Of a stretch of DNA of 64,000 nt, positions 54,767 through 63,476 are shown one piece after another. Under the pieces are notes generated by a model that saw nothing but the letters and a program-made list of their open reading frames with translations, did not search any database and was not told the DNA's origin. This DNA is from Prochlorococcus sp. AG-402-K21 (lineage in GTDB: Bacteria > Cyanobacteriota > Cyanobacteriia > PCC-6307 > Cyanobiaceae), in contig QCII01000004.1 in NCBI GenBank assembly GCA_003216775.1, positions 62,001 through 126,000 of the forward strand. Reading direction: 5' to 3'. Positions within the stretch are counted from its first letter, which is position 1. Every line of letters starts with the position of its first letter. A program made the position numbers and the translations under genes.

Positions 54767-55660
54767 ATGGTAAATATGAAAACAATAAAAGGAATCAAAT
54801 TTTTTATAAGACAGAACATTGACAAGTTAAATTATAAAAAAGATAAATTTCTAAATATATTATATAAACTCCCTTTTTTACAAAAGCCGCTTCCAAAAAA
54901 TAATTCAGTAAGTAAATCTAAAATTTATTCAAAGAAAGAATATTTGCTTCTTCATCAAAAAGCCATTACTAGAAAAAATCTAAATGTAGAAAAATTCGAG
55001 AAAGAACTTGGATATTCAATTGATAAAAATTGGTTTCATAATGTTTCTCTTATTACACAAACTTCAATTAAAAATAGTGAATTAAATTTTAATCATGGTC
55101 GAATTATATATTCTTTAGTGTGTAAATATGTCAATGAAAAAAATGACTTATTAAATCAAAGCATCACTATCCTTGAAACAGGATCAGCGAAAGGATTTTC
55201 ATCATTGTGTATGTCAAAAGCTATTAATGATTTCAATATCAAAGGGAAAGTCATAACTGTTGATTGCATATCGCATAATGAAAAGATGTACTGGAATTGT
55301 ATAAAAGATTCTGAAGGTAAAAAAACTAGGGAAGAATTACTAAAGGAATGGGAAAATGAGTTGTCTAATATTATTTTTGTTCAAGGTTGGACAACTGAAA
55401 CACTTAAAAAGATGGGAATAAATAGAATTAATTTTGCTTTCTTAGATGCCCAACATACTAAAGAAGCTGTACTTGAAGAATTTAATTATGTAAGTGAAAG
55501 ACAACAAAAAGGGGATATGATATTTTTTGATGATGTAACACCTAACATATTTGATGGAGTTTGCAATGCTGTTGAAGAGATAGAAAAAAATTATCCCTAC
55601 AAAATGGATTATTTACCTTTTGATAAGAACAGAGGTTATTCATTAGCGATAAGGATTTGA
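54767..55660 (+). CDS. Class I methyltransferase (Methyltransf_24-like)
   Basis: A 297-residue protein with a basic, Lys-rich N-terminal 90 residues. A SAM-fold domain follows: ITILETGSAKGFSSLCMSKA, KVITVDCISHNE, IIFVQGWTTETLKKM, RINFAFLDAQHTKEAV and GDMIFFDDVTPN. The DAQH and DDV acidic pairs match metal-assisted O-methyltransferases of the Methyltransf_24 group. Stop codons of this gene and the next, convergent, gene are directly adjacent. The start could be ATG 54767 or 54776. Confidence 0.72.
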   Translation: MVNMKTIKGIKFFIRQNIDKLNYKKDKFLNILYKLPFLQKPLPKNNSVSKSKIYSKKEYLLLHQKAITRKNLNVEKFEKELGYSIDKNWFHNVSLITQTSIKNSELNFNHGRIIYSLVCKYVNEKNDLLNQSITILETGSAKGFSSLCMSKAINDFNIKGKVITVDCISHNEKMYWNCIKDSEGKKTREELLKEWENELSNIIFVQGWTTETLKKMGINRINFAFLDAQHTKEAVLEEFNYVSERQQKGDMIFFDDVTPNIFDGVCNAVEEIEKNYPYKMDYLPFDKNRGYSLAIRI

Positions 55661-57085
55661 TTAAGTTAATTTTAAGAATTCAATAGGATATTTTTTCATA
55701 AGATTTAATTGGAATGGTTCAGCATTCCAATTATTGCTTAAAATACTTTCTCTATAGATACCTTTTTCGTCAATAACATTAATTATTTTATTGAATCTAT
55801 TTAAGGACCATTTAGACTTGAAATTTTCTGACAATTCAAAAGTATAGAGATTGTTGATAGTCTTACAACCAAGAAGAATACCTGGAATAAAAGTACCCTT
55901 ACCAAAAATTATATTTTTTGCAGATAAAACTGAGGATACATCTTCTTTTAAAAGCCTTGAATTATTTAATTCTAAATTACAATTTGTTGAATTTATATAC
56001 TTTATCAGAGGCCTTATAACAGGATTTGAATAATCCTCAAAAATTATATTAATAGACTTTGGTTTGATTTGATTAATACATAAAATATAAAAAGATAAAG
56101 GCGGTTGTCCATAACTTGGATGAACAGATCTAGCCTTAAAAATATCCCCAGAACGTATATGGATAAGAACTTCAACCTCATTTACTTTATTTTTGAAGGA
56201 ATAATTATTTAGTATGGAAGAAGCTATTTCCAAACGATCATTTTCAAATAGTGAATTATGAGAATTTAAAAAGTCATAATGAGAGAAAAAATTTCCTGAA
56301 ATGTTGTTTATTTTTGGAATTGATTCAATAGTATTTATTTTTACGCCTCTTATTCTTAAATTTTGCAATTTCAAAGAAGAAGTTAAATTTGTTTTTGTGA
56401 TAAAAATATCAGATATATTTAACAATCTTGCAATCCCAATAGCATTTATTAAGGAAATAAGAGTATTTGAAAATCCCGCATGAGAAGATATATAAAGAGC
56501 AAACTTCTTTGATCTATATTTATAACTTGTAATATCAACCTTCAACAAAGATTGTCCTATGATTCCAGAATCATTGAAAAATAGATGAAAAAATTCCGAA
56601 TCCAGATTAAGATCTGAGGATACCAGTAGATTCTCTAAATGAGTATTACCTATTGAAAGGGATTTCAAACGACTAGATATAACTAAATTTAAATTTGACA
56701 TTTTTACAATATTTTTAGCTGCAACAATATCTCCTTTACCTACATAAGCATGAATTAAATGCCAATAACCAATATCAGATTTGGGGAATAAATTAATGAC
56801 TTTTTTTGCGCTATTTATACTTTCGATATAAAGCCCAAGATTTCTTAATGATTGTAAATATACGTTAAAGATTGGGAGTGGGAAATTGATATTGAAAATA
56901 AGAGGTTCAGTATAAAATAATATTTTCCTATATTCCCGTTTATTCAGACAAACAATGAGATATCTATAAAAAAAGATATGAAATATTGAAAATTTAAGAA
57001 CATAAAATAAAAACTTTTTTGTCCATTTGGTCTTAGGTAGAAGTGGTAATGATAAATAATTGAACAAAAAATTTGAGATTTTCAT
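55661..57085 (-). CDS. TPR-like and glycosyltransferase fusion protein
   Basis: A 474-residue protein. About residues 20-150 are helical and TPR-like (LYIESINSAKKVINLFPKSD, then GYWHLIHAYVGKGD). The rest resembles fucosyltransferase-fold enzymes: LYISSHAGFSNTLISLINAI, VLIHIRSGDIFKARSVHPSY followed by GQPPLSFYILC, and IIFGKGTFIPGI. The HIRSGD motif parallels HxRRGD of GT11/GT23-type donor sites. GDP-fucose or another nucleotide sugar is a reasonable donor. Not assignable to a CAZy family by eye. Confidence 0.55.
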   Translation of the reverse strand: MKISNFLFNYLSLPLLPKTKWTKKFLFYVLKFSIFHIFFYRYLIVCLNKREYRKILFYTEPLIFNINFPLPIFNVYLQSLRNLGLYIESINSAKKVINLFPKSDIGYWHLIHAYVGKGDIVAAKNIVKMSNLNLVISSRLKSLSIGNTHLENLLVSSDLNLDSEFFHLFFNDSGIIGQSLLKVDITSYKYRSKKFALYISSHAGFSNTLISLINAIGIARLLNISDIFITKTNLTSSLKLQNLRIRGVKINTIESIPKINNISGNFFSHYDFLNSHNSLFENDRLEIASSILNNYSFKNKVNEVEVLIHIRSGDIFKARSVHPSYGQPPLSFYILCINQIKPKSINIIFEDYSNPVIRPLIKYINSTNCNLELNNSRLLKEDVSSVLSAKNIIFGKGTFIPGILLGCKTINNLYTFELSENFKSKWSLNRFNKIINVIDEKGIYRESILSNNWNAEPFQLNLMKKYPIEFLKLT

Positions 57086-57351
57086 CTAATTAAACTCATT
57101 AAAATAAAATCATATATTTTATAAGGATATATATTTATGATTTATTAAATAATATCATTTGTATTTGAATAAATTGAATTATCAGTATAACTTACAAGCT
57201 TCTTTATAAAAAATTATAATTATAAAAGATTTTTTAAAATCTTTTTCCAATTAATACTATTATCATTTTATACTATTTTAAAAATTGAACAGTTTGAAAT
57301 AAAAAAATATAGTAATATAAAGAATAATATATGAAAATGATTATAAATTGA
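57086..57351. other. AT-rich divergent intergenic region
   Basis: 266 bases between the divergent TPR-GT and methyltransferase genes. It is extremely AT-rich. I see no tRNA, hairpin with G/C pairs, repeat or convincing promoter pair. Confidence 0.4.
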
Positions 57352-58095
57352 ATGGAAAGTAATGGTTCAAAATATATAAATCTTCTATCTAGGGATCTAA
57401 AAACAAAAAAATCTGGAATAAATAAAAAGTTGAAATATTTTTTACTAAAACTGGTATGTAAGAACAATTCTTTAGCCAATTTTCAGCTTGAAGAAATTGT
57501 TCAGAAATACTTTTATAAGAAAACTCGAAGTTTGAATATTCTTGATGTTGGAGCTGGGCTTTGTTCTTTTTTCCCAGAAAATGTAAAAGGTTTTAAGAAT
57601 AATTATTTCGCATGTGATTTAAGTATGGATATGAAAAATTATATAGACTCAAGGGGAATTAAATTTATCCAGTCAGATATAACAAAAGATAATTTAAAAC
57701 TAGAAAATGAAACATTTGACATAATTATTTGTACTCACCTTATTGAACATTTAGAATCTCCAACAAATTTACTTTCTGAAAGCGAAAGACTATTAAGTAA
57801 ATCAGGTCTGCTTTTTATAAAGACTCCTGATATAGAGAAAGTAAAATGGAATTTTTATAATGACTATACCCACATAAAACCATATTCAAAAAAAAGTTTG
57901 ATTCAACAAATAGAGTCAGATGCATTAAGAATAATTAAGTGTTCATCAACGACATTATATTTAGATTTTTCAATCAAACTAATAAAAAGAAGCCCTTATA
58001 ATCCAATTAATTTTATATTCCTTTTTATAGGTATTTATACATTTTTCTTTAGAAAAGATATGCGTGAAATTATATGTATTGCAAAAAAAATTTAA
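57352..58095 (+). CDS. SAM-dependent methyltransferase (Methyltransf_23 type)
   Basis: A 247-residue protein with LNILDVGAGLCSFFPENV (motif I), YFACDLSMDMKNY, FIQSDITKDNLKLENETFD, IICTHLIEHLESPTNLLSE and LLFIKTPDIEKVKW. This is the ubiE/Methyltransf_23-like fold. Acceptor unknown; a glycan or glycolipid is likely by context. The C-terminal hydrophobic stretch (NFIFLFIGIYTFFF) may bind the membrane. Confidence 0.78.
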   Translation: MESNGSKYINLLSRDLKTKKSGINKKLKYFLLKLVCKNNSLANFQLEEIVQKYFYKKTRSLNILDVGAGLCSFFPENVKGFKNNYFACDLSMDMKNYIDSRGIKFIQSDITKDNLKLENETFDIIICTHLIEHLESPTNLLSESERLLSKSGLLFIKTPDIEKVKWNFYNDYTHIKPYSKKSLIQQIESDALRIIKCSSTTLYLDFSIKLIKRSPYNPINFIFLFIGIYTFFFRKDMREIICIAKKI

Positions 58096-58161
58096 ATTAT
58101 AATATGATTATTTTATAAGAAAATTAGGAAAAATTATTACAAAATTTTTAAATAAAATATC

Positions 58162-60048
58162 TTAATCGTTCAACTTCTCAACCTTTAATGGAATTAGCCA
58201 AATATCATTAGGTCTTGGGTATCTATATTCTTCTCCAGTAGCTCTAGAATAAAAATCATACCAATCATAAATTAATGAATTGCTAATATTATTTGACTCT
58301 ATTTTTGATGGTTGGAATATATTTATATATTTAGTTTTAACTTTTCTAAAAAAATGAAATAAATTGAAAATTTCAGAATTTTGATTCAAAGAGTCAAAAT
58401 AGATGCCGGTTTTTTTAATATAAGGTTTTCCCAAAATTGTTATTTTGACATTTTTTGAGTCAACCACAATTTCATCTCCTTTCTTGGGTATGCCAAAAAA
58501 TAAATAATTAGTAAAAGAATTTTCATACTCACCTTTACTTTGACTGATTATTGGTCTTTGACTAATTAAAAGCTTTTCCCCTGGTTCATAAATATCACTA
58601 ACATTAATTTTTTTTGTAAGATTATAAGATATTTTTTTTCCACTAAAATCTGCATATTTATAATGGGGAGAACAGCCTATAATAGAGTAATCTATATTCT
58701 TATTTTCGGTAACAAAATTAGAAATATTTTGAGGTATTTTTTCTCTTTTTAAAATATCTATTCTTTGAAAACTTGAATAATTTGATATAACGAAAGTAAT
58801 GCTTATAAAAGTAATTATAGAAAAAGAAATAATTTTATTAAATTTAATTAATTTGTTTTTAATATCATGAACTAATTCTTCGGCTCCATAAGCAGTTAAA
58901 AATAAAATAGGAGGTATTATAAATAGAGAATGCCTAGTAGTAGTGAAAGTTAGTTTACGTAAAAAAACCAATATTGTAAAAACTACTAAGAACAAAACAC
59001 AGTAAATAAAAACTTTATATTTCTTGTTTACTTTATTATTATCTAAATCTTGAACTAATTGATTAAAGTTTTCGAATAAGTTTCTTTGATAATTATATTT
59101 TTTTAACTTAAAAGCAAAATTTAGAAATGCATAAACGCAAAAAAAATAAATAAATACAGAAAATAATATTGCATAAATATGAGTCTGATTGTTAAGTGGC
59201 TGAAAACTAAAAATTGAATATAATCCTCTTAAATCAGGTCCATATCTGTAGCCAGAGTTAAATGGTAAAAAAAGAATAATATTTATTATTATTCCAGTTA
59301 TGGTCAAAAATCTTTCTTTAAAGATTTTTAAAATATTATTTTTTAAATAATTTTTATCAATGGTTTTGGCAGAAATAATAGATAAAAAATTGATCATTAA
59401 ATCGCATGCATACCAAACTATGAATGGATAGCTTATAAACTGAAGTATTACTGATAAAAAATCTTTTATAAAGCTATTTTTTATAGAAGTCAGAAAAATC
59501 GCTAAAGAAATTGAAAAAACATACCAAATAGTACTTCCTAAATGATAGGAGTATGAATTAGTTGCATAAAAAGTAAGTAATAAAGATGAAATTGCGAAAC
59601 TTATTCTTTTAGAGAAATTTAGATTTTGAAAAGTAAAAAACAACAATGAAGAGCTTATTATTAATGCGATTCCATTAATAAAATTTGAGATTATTGCAAA
59701 ATCTTCAAAATTCTTACCTGAAAATATCCCAAAAATAAGCCCCATAAGAGGTGGATATGTAGAAACAAATGGGAGTTGCAGGCCTTTTTGTAGTGGTATA
59801 AATGTTAATTTTTGACTAACATCAGCAGCAAAAAATCTTATTTTAATTAATGGATCTGGAGTAACAAAATTAATGAAAGAATTCATTTTTTCTAAAGAGT
59901 TTTCCTGTAAATATTCATAAAACCCACTTGAATCGCATTCTTGAAAATGAATAAAACCAAAAAATAAATGTTGAATTAAAAAAACTGATGTTGCAAATAA
60001 AAATAATAAATTCCAAAATTGAAAAAAATCTTTTTTCAAATTATTCAT
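58162..60048 (-). CDS. GT-C-like multi-pass glycosyltransferase candidate
   Basis: A 628-residue protein with about 11-12 membrane helices (to about residue 440) and a soluble C-terminal region. After helix 1 an acidic segment (FQECDSSGFYEYL) and then FVSTYPPLMGLIFG resemble the first loop and YPPL element of GT-C enzymes, which take sugars from polyprenyl-phosphate donors. FTTTRHSLFIIPPILFL recalls late GT-C helices. No exact family could be named. The GtrA/GT2 pair at 21-22.5 kb could supply the lipid-linked donor. Lone minus-strand gene. Confidence 0.55.
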   Translation of the reverse strand: MNNLKKDFFQFWNLLFLFATSVFLIQHLFFGFIHFQECDSSGFYEYLQENSLEKMNSFINFVTPDPLIKIRFFAADVSQKLTFIPLQKGLQLPFVSTYPPLMGLIFGIFSGKNFEDFAIISNFINGIALIISSSLLFFTFQNLNFSKRISFAISSLLLTFYATNSYSYHLGSTIWYVFSISLAIFLTSIKNSFIKDFLSVILQFISYPFIVWYACDLMINFLSIISAKTIDKNYLKNNILKIFKERFLTITGIIINIILFLPFNSGYRYGPDLRGLYSIFSFQPLNNQTHIYAILFSVFIYFFCVYAFLNFAFKLKKYNYQRNLFENFNQLVQDLDNNKVNKKYKVFIYCVLFLVVFTILVFLRKLTFTTTRHSLFIIPPILFLTAYGAEELVHDIKNKLIKFNKIISFSIITFISITFVISNYSSFQRIDILKREKIPQNISNFVTENKNIDYSIIGCSPHYKYADFSGKKISYNLTKKINVSDIYEPGEKLLISQRPIISQSKGEYENSFTNYLFFGIPKKGDEIVVDSKNVKITILGKPYIKKTGIYFDSLNQNSEIFNLFHFFRKVKTKYINIFQPSKIESNNISNSLIYDWYDFYSRATGEEYRYPRPNDIWLIPLKVEKLND

Positions 60049-60211
60049 ATCTTAAATCTCTTCTTAAAAATAAATTTATTATACCTTTATTCAACTTCTT
60101 AAGAAATATATTTTCAAACTTATCATTATCAACAATCTTAAAGAAGAATCGATCAAATATATTGACTATTAAATATAAATCTATAATTTAAATATTTAAA
60201 TTATTAATATT

Positions 60212-61156
60212 ATGCAGAAAAAATGTATATTTTTAATATCAGCCAGAAAAAAACTACTAAAAACTTGCCTTTACTATTTAAATAAAAATTACAATCAAAA
60301 ATATAATTATCCTATTTTAATTTTTTACCATGGGAATAAGTATGATTCTTACAAATTCAGAGAATCAATCAGAAAAATTAATAAGAAAACTCAATATAGA
60401 TTTCACAAAATAATTCCCAAATTGCCCTCTAACATCAAAAGAAAAGATCTTTTCTGGAATTTGGATAATCCTTATGCAAAAACTTTCATTGGGAGAATTG
60501 GTTATTTGCATGCTAATCATTTTTGGAATAATTTTATGAAATTTAAGGAATTAAAAGAATTTGATTATTTAATGAGGATAGATGATGATTCTTGGTTCAA
60601 GAATAAAATAAAATTCAGCCTATTTGATGAACTAGATAAGCAAAACGGATACTTTGGGACTGCATATACAAACAACTTTAATGGAGAATGGCAATTAAAT
60701 ACAAGAGTAAATTTATTTGAATGGATCAAAGAGTATGTTGACAGTAACAAACTAATTGTTAAATATAAACCCCTCTTGGAGAGTCTTAATGGAGAAAAAG
60801 ATAATTTATCTTTTCATTCTTTAGATTTGAGTTGCGGAAACTGTAATATTTATAACAGGAAAATGTTTAATAAAAAAGAGTGGAAAACCTATAATAATTC
60901 ATTTAATAAAATAGCTGGTGGTTATAGATACAGATGGACAGATTGTGAAGTTATAACATTATATGCCTATATTCATTTAGATAATCCTTTGATAAATTTC
61001 AATCTAAAGGAGAAAAATCTTTACTTTAATCAATTACCTAATACGAAAGTAATTACAGATAAAAAAACATCAATTCTTTTATACCTTTTAAAATTTAAAA
61101 AAACTTTTAAGGAATATTTGGGTATTTCTAAATTTATTTCCAAAAAATTAAAATAA
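60212..61156 (+). CDS. GT15-like (KRE2/MNT1-type) glycosyltransferase
   Basis: A 314-residue protein whose motifs parallel yeast alpha-1,2-mannosyltransferases of GT15. ILIFYHGNKYDS matches the FHEGDF strand. GYLHANHFWNNFMKFKELKE matches GYRHMCRFW..., and FDYLMRIDDDSWFKNKI matches the YDYYWRVEP segment with a DDD metal site. GNCNIYNRKMFNKKEW matches the FWSNFEI region, and GGYRYRWTDCEVITLYAYI matches GGFYYERWGDAPVHSIA. Family members use GDP-mannose, made here by ManC. No N-terminal anchor, unlike the Golgi enzymes. Confidence 0.65.
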   Translation: MQKKCIFLISARKKLLKTCLYYLNKNYNQKYNYPILIFYHGNKYDSYKFRESIRKINKKTQYRFHKIIPKLPSNIKRKDLFWNLDNPYAKTFIGRIGYLHANHFWNNFMKFKELKEFDYLMRIDDDSWFKNKIKFSLFDELDKQNGYFGTAYTNNFNGEWQLNTRVNLFEWIKEYVDSNKLIVKYKPLLESLNGEKDNLSFHSLDLSCGNCNIYNRKMFNKKEWKTYNNSFNKIAGGYRYRWTDCEVITLYAYIHLDNPLINFNLKEKNLYFNQLPNTKVITDKKTSILLYLLKFKKTFKEYLGISKFISKKLK

Positions 61157-61194
61157 ATTTTAATTTATTAAATTATTAGAAATTCAATAGATCT

Positions 61195-62064
61195 TTAGAA
61201 AAATTTATTAAAGATCTCTATAGCATCTTCAGCAATTAGAAAGCCTGATTTAAAAGCAGGCCAGTTCAAAACATCTTCAGAATTAAATACATTTTTTTTA
61301 CTAGGATAAAAAGGTTTACATCGAACACCTACTTTCTGAAATTGATTTTTGTTTATGAGAGACAAACAGCTCATTACAGCAACTCTATGATGACCCTGTG
61401 TGACTAAAAATCTAAAATCATTCTCATTTTTTAAAACATATCCCTCAATAACATCATCTTTGGAGGGTAGATAGCCATATTTTTGTATGTTATTAATCAA
61501 ATTCTTTATCCTAATAATCCTATACAAAATACTAGAATTATCTTTAGGTCCGAACAAACCCACTCTGAAACCTGTAGGGTATTTATCAATCCATGGATGA
61601 AATTTTTTATTAGAGTTTATTCTGTGTAATTTATTTTTTTTATTTAAACCATACAATTTTCCTAATGTCTTGGGTTGAAAGGATTTCATATATTTATAAA
61701 TGTATGATTCAAATATATTTAAATCGGGATTTTCAATTAACTGTTTAGATGTCTCTACAAGAGGATCTTCACCACTTAAGAAATGATTACACTCAAAGCC
61801 CACAAATTTATTAATTGGTATGTTATAAATCTCTGTAGAATTTAATTCATTATTTAAATCTATATCTTTTGATATGATTTCTTTTCTTTGAATAACTCTT
61901 TTTAAAAAAATATTTGATTTTTGCTGAGCTAATAAATACTCACTTTTTAAGTCATAAACTCCCTTGGTTTTAAATCTATAAATTATTGAACTTAGAAAAT
62001 TAAATAAATTTAAAATTTTTGTTTTCTTTATTATAAACTTTAATATTTTTTTTATTTTGATCAA
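61195..62064 (-). CDS. Unknown protein with ParB/sulfiredoxin-like GHHR motif
   Basis: A 289-residue protein with a strongly basic N-terminus (residues 1-20 mostly Lys/Ile) and no signal peptide. Residues 195-235 (YGYLPSKDDVIEGYVLK, then FRFLVTQGHHRVAVMSCL) resemble the ParB/sulfiredoxin fold, in which G-x-HR binds a nucleotide phosphate. The rest (CNHFLSGEDPLVETSKQL, FHPWIDKYPTGFRVGLFGPK) has no match I know. A nucleotide-using kinase or nuclease-like role is possible, but no function is claimed. It lies between the GT15-like gene and uxs. Confidence 0.5.
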   Translation of the reverse strand: MIKIKKILKFIIKKTKILNLFNFLSSIIYRFKTKGVYDLKSEYLLAQQKSNIFLKRVIQRKEIISKDIDLNNELNSTEIYNIPINKFVGFECNHFLSGEDPLVETSKQLIENPDLNIFESYIYKYMKSFQPKTLGKLYGLNKKNKLHRINSNKKFHPWIDKYPTGFRVGLFGPKDNSSILYRIIRIKNLINNIQKYGYLPSKDDVIEGYVLKNENDFRFLVTQGHHRVAVMSCLSLINKNQFQKVGVRCKPFYPSKKNVFNSEDVLNWPAFKSGFLIAEDAIEIFNKFF

Positions 62065-62404
62065 AGTTAAATTTCAAAAATAATTAGAAATAATAATAAG
62101 ATTATCGAATTAAAAAATTGCCAATGATTAATAAAAAATTATATTTGAATTAAACAAGCTAAAATAAAAATCAACCCAATTTCACAAGAAAATATACAAA
62201 TGAATATATACATATAATCAAATATGATTTTAAAAACTTTACTAATATTGAAAGAATATTTTCCTCTTAAAAACAAGTTTTAAAAATAACTTTAGTATCT
62301 CTAGTTAATATAAAAAAATAGTTTTTCTACTTAAAAAAAATTACTATAATTAAAATTTTTGAATGAATCTTTTGCTATTGTATAGATAATAAACAAATAA
62401 AAAT
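62065..62404. other. 340-base divergent intergenic region before uxs
   Basis: Between the divergent GHHR protein and uxs. It is very AT-rich with many short A and T runs. The only feature I can support is a promoter-like pair near its right end, listed separately. No open frame, hairpin with G/C pairs, tRNA or repeat was found. Confidence 0.4.
62359..62386 (+). promoter_or_regulatory. Probable sigma-70 promoter of uxs
   Basis: TTGAAT at 62359-62364, a 16-base spacer and TATAGA at 62381-62386 (inside TATAGATAAT). It lies 18 bases before the TTG start of uxs, so the leader would be very short, which is common in this compact genome type. Confidence 0.4.
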
Positions 62405-63331
62405 TTGAGAAATCTTGTTACAGGAGGGGCTGGGTTTTTAGGATCACACTTAATTGATCAATTAATTCTTGCCAATGAAGAAGTCATATGTTTGGACAAT
62501 TATTTTACAGGTACCAAAAAAAATATAATTAAACATATTTCCAATCCGTTATTTGAATTAATAAGACATGATGTGACTATACCGATAAAACTTGAAGTCG
62601 ATAAAATCTGGCATTTAGCGTGTCCTGCATCTCCTGTTCATTATCAATCAAATCCTATAAAAACTGCAAAAACCAGTTTTATGGGGACTTATAATATGCT
62701 TGGACTAGCTAAAAGAACTGGTGCAAAATTTTTAATGGCAAGTACCAGTGAAGTTTATGGGGATCCTGAAATTCACCCTCAGCCAGAAAGTTACAGAGGA
62801 AATGTTAATACTTTTGGAACAAGAGCTTGTTATGATGAAGGGAAAAGGATAGCAGAAACATTGTGTTTTGACTATAGAAGGATGCATAATGTTGATACCA
62901 AAATAGTAAGGATATTCAATACTTACGGTCCAAGGATGTTACCTAATGATGGAAGAGTAATAAGTAATTTTATAGTTAATGCACTTCAAGGTAAACCTCT
63001 TAATATTTATGGAAACGGAACTCAAACAAGATCTTTTTGTTACGTTGATGATCTAATCTTGGGATTAATTAAGCTAATGGATAGTAATATAAATACTCCA
63101 ATTAATTTAGGTAACCCATCAGAATTTACTATAAAAGAGTTAGCACTAAAAATTATAAATCTTATAAATCCATCTTTAGGCTTTATCTATAAAGAACTTC
63201 CAGAGGATGATCCTCTCCAAAGAAAACCTGTCATTGAAATGGCGAATAAAAAGCTCTTATGGGAGCCTAAAATATCATTGGAAATAGGCTTAGAAAATAC
63301 AATTGAGTACTTTAAAAAAATCAATAGTTAA
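62405..63331 (+). CDS. uxs: UDP-glucuronate decarboxylase (UDP-xylose synthase)
   Basis: A 308-residue SDR that converts UDP-GlcA to UDP-xylose. [82 protein letters not shown] (YxxxK) and [19 protein letters not shown] are specific for UXS. TTG at 62405 is the only common start after the in-frame stop at 62390. The substrate comes from ugd in this window. Confidence 0.95.
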   Translation: MRNLVTGGAGFLGSHLIDQLILANEEVICLDNYFTGTKKNIIKHISNPLFELIRHDVTIPIKLEVDKIWHLACPASPVHYQSNPIKTAKTSFMGTYNMLGLAKRTGAKFLMASTSEVYGDPEIHPQPESYRGNVNTFGTRACYDEGKRIAETLCFDYRRMHNVDTKIVRIFNTYGPRMLPNDGRVISNFIVNALQGKPLNIYGNGTQTRSFCYVDDLILGLIKLMDSNINTPINLGNPSEFTIKELALKIINLINPSLGFIYKELPEDDPLQRKPVIEMANKKLLWEPKISLEIGLENTIEYFKKINS

Positions 63332-63476
63332 ATTTTTTCATCTTGGCAAATTTTTTTTAAGTTTAAAATAAAATTATAATTTCAAAGATTTAAATCATAT
63401 TAAAGGATAAAGAAAAAAATCTGATTTGCGCCACGCTACATCTTAAAATTATACATATGGTTAATTTAATAATTAA

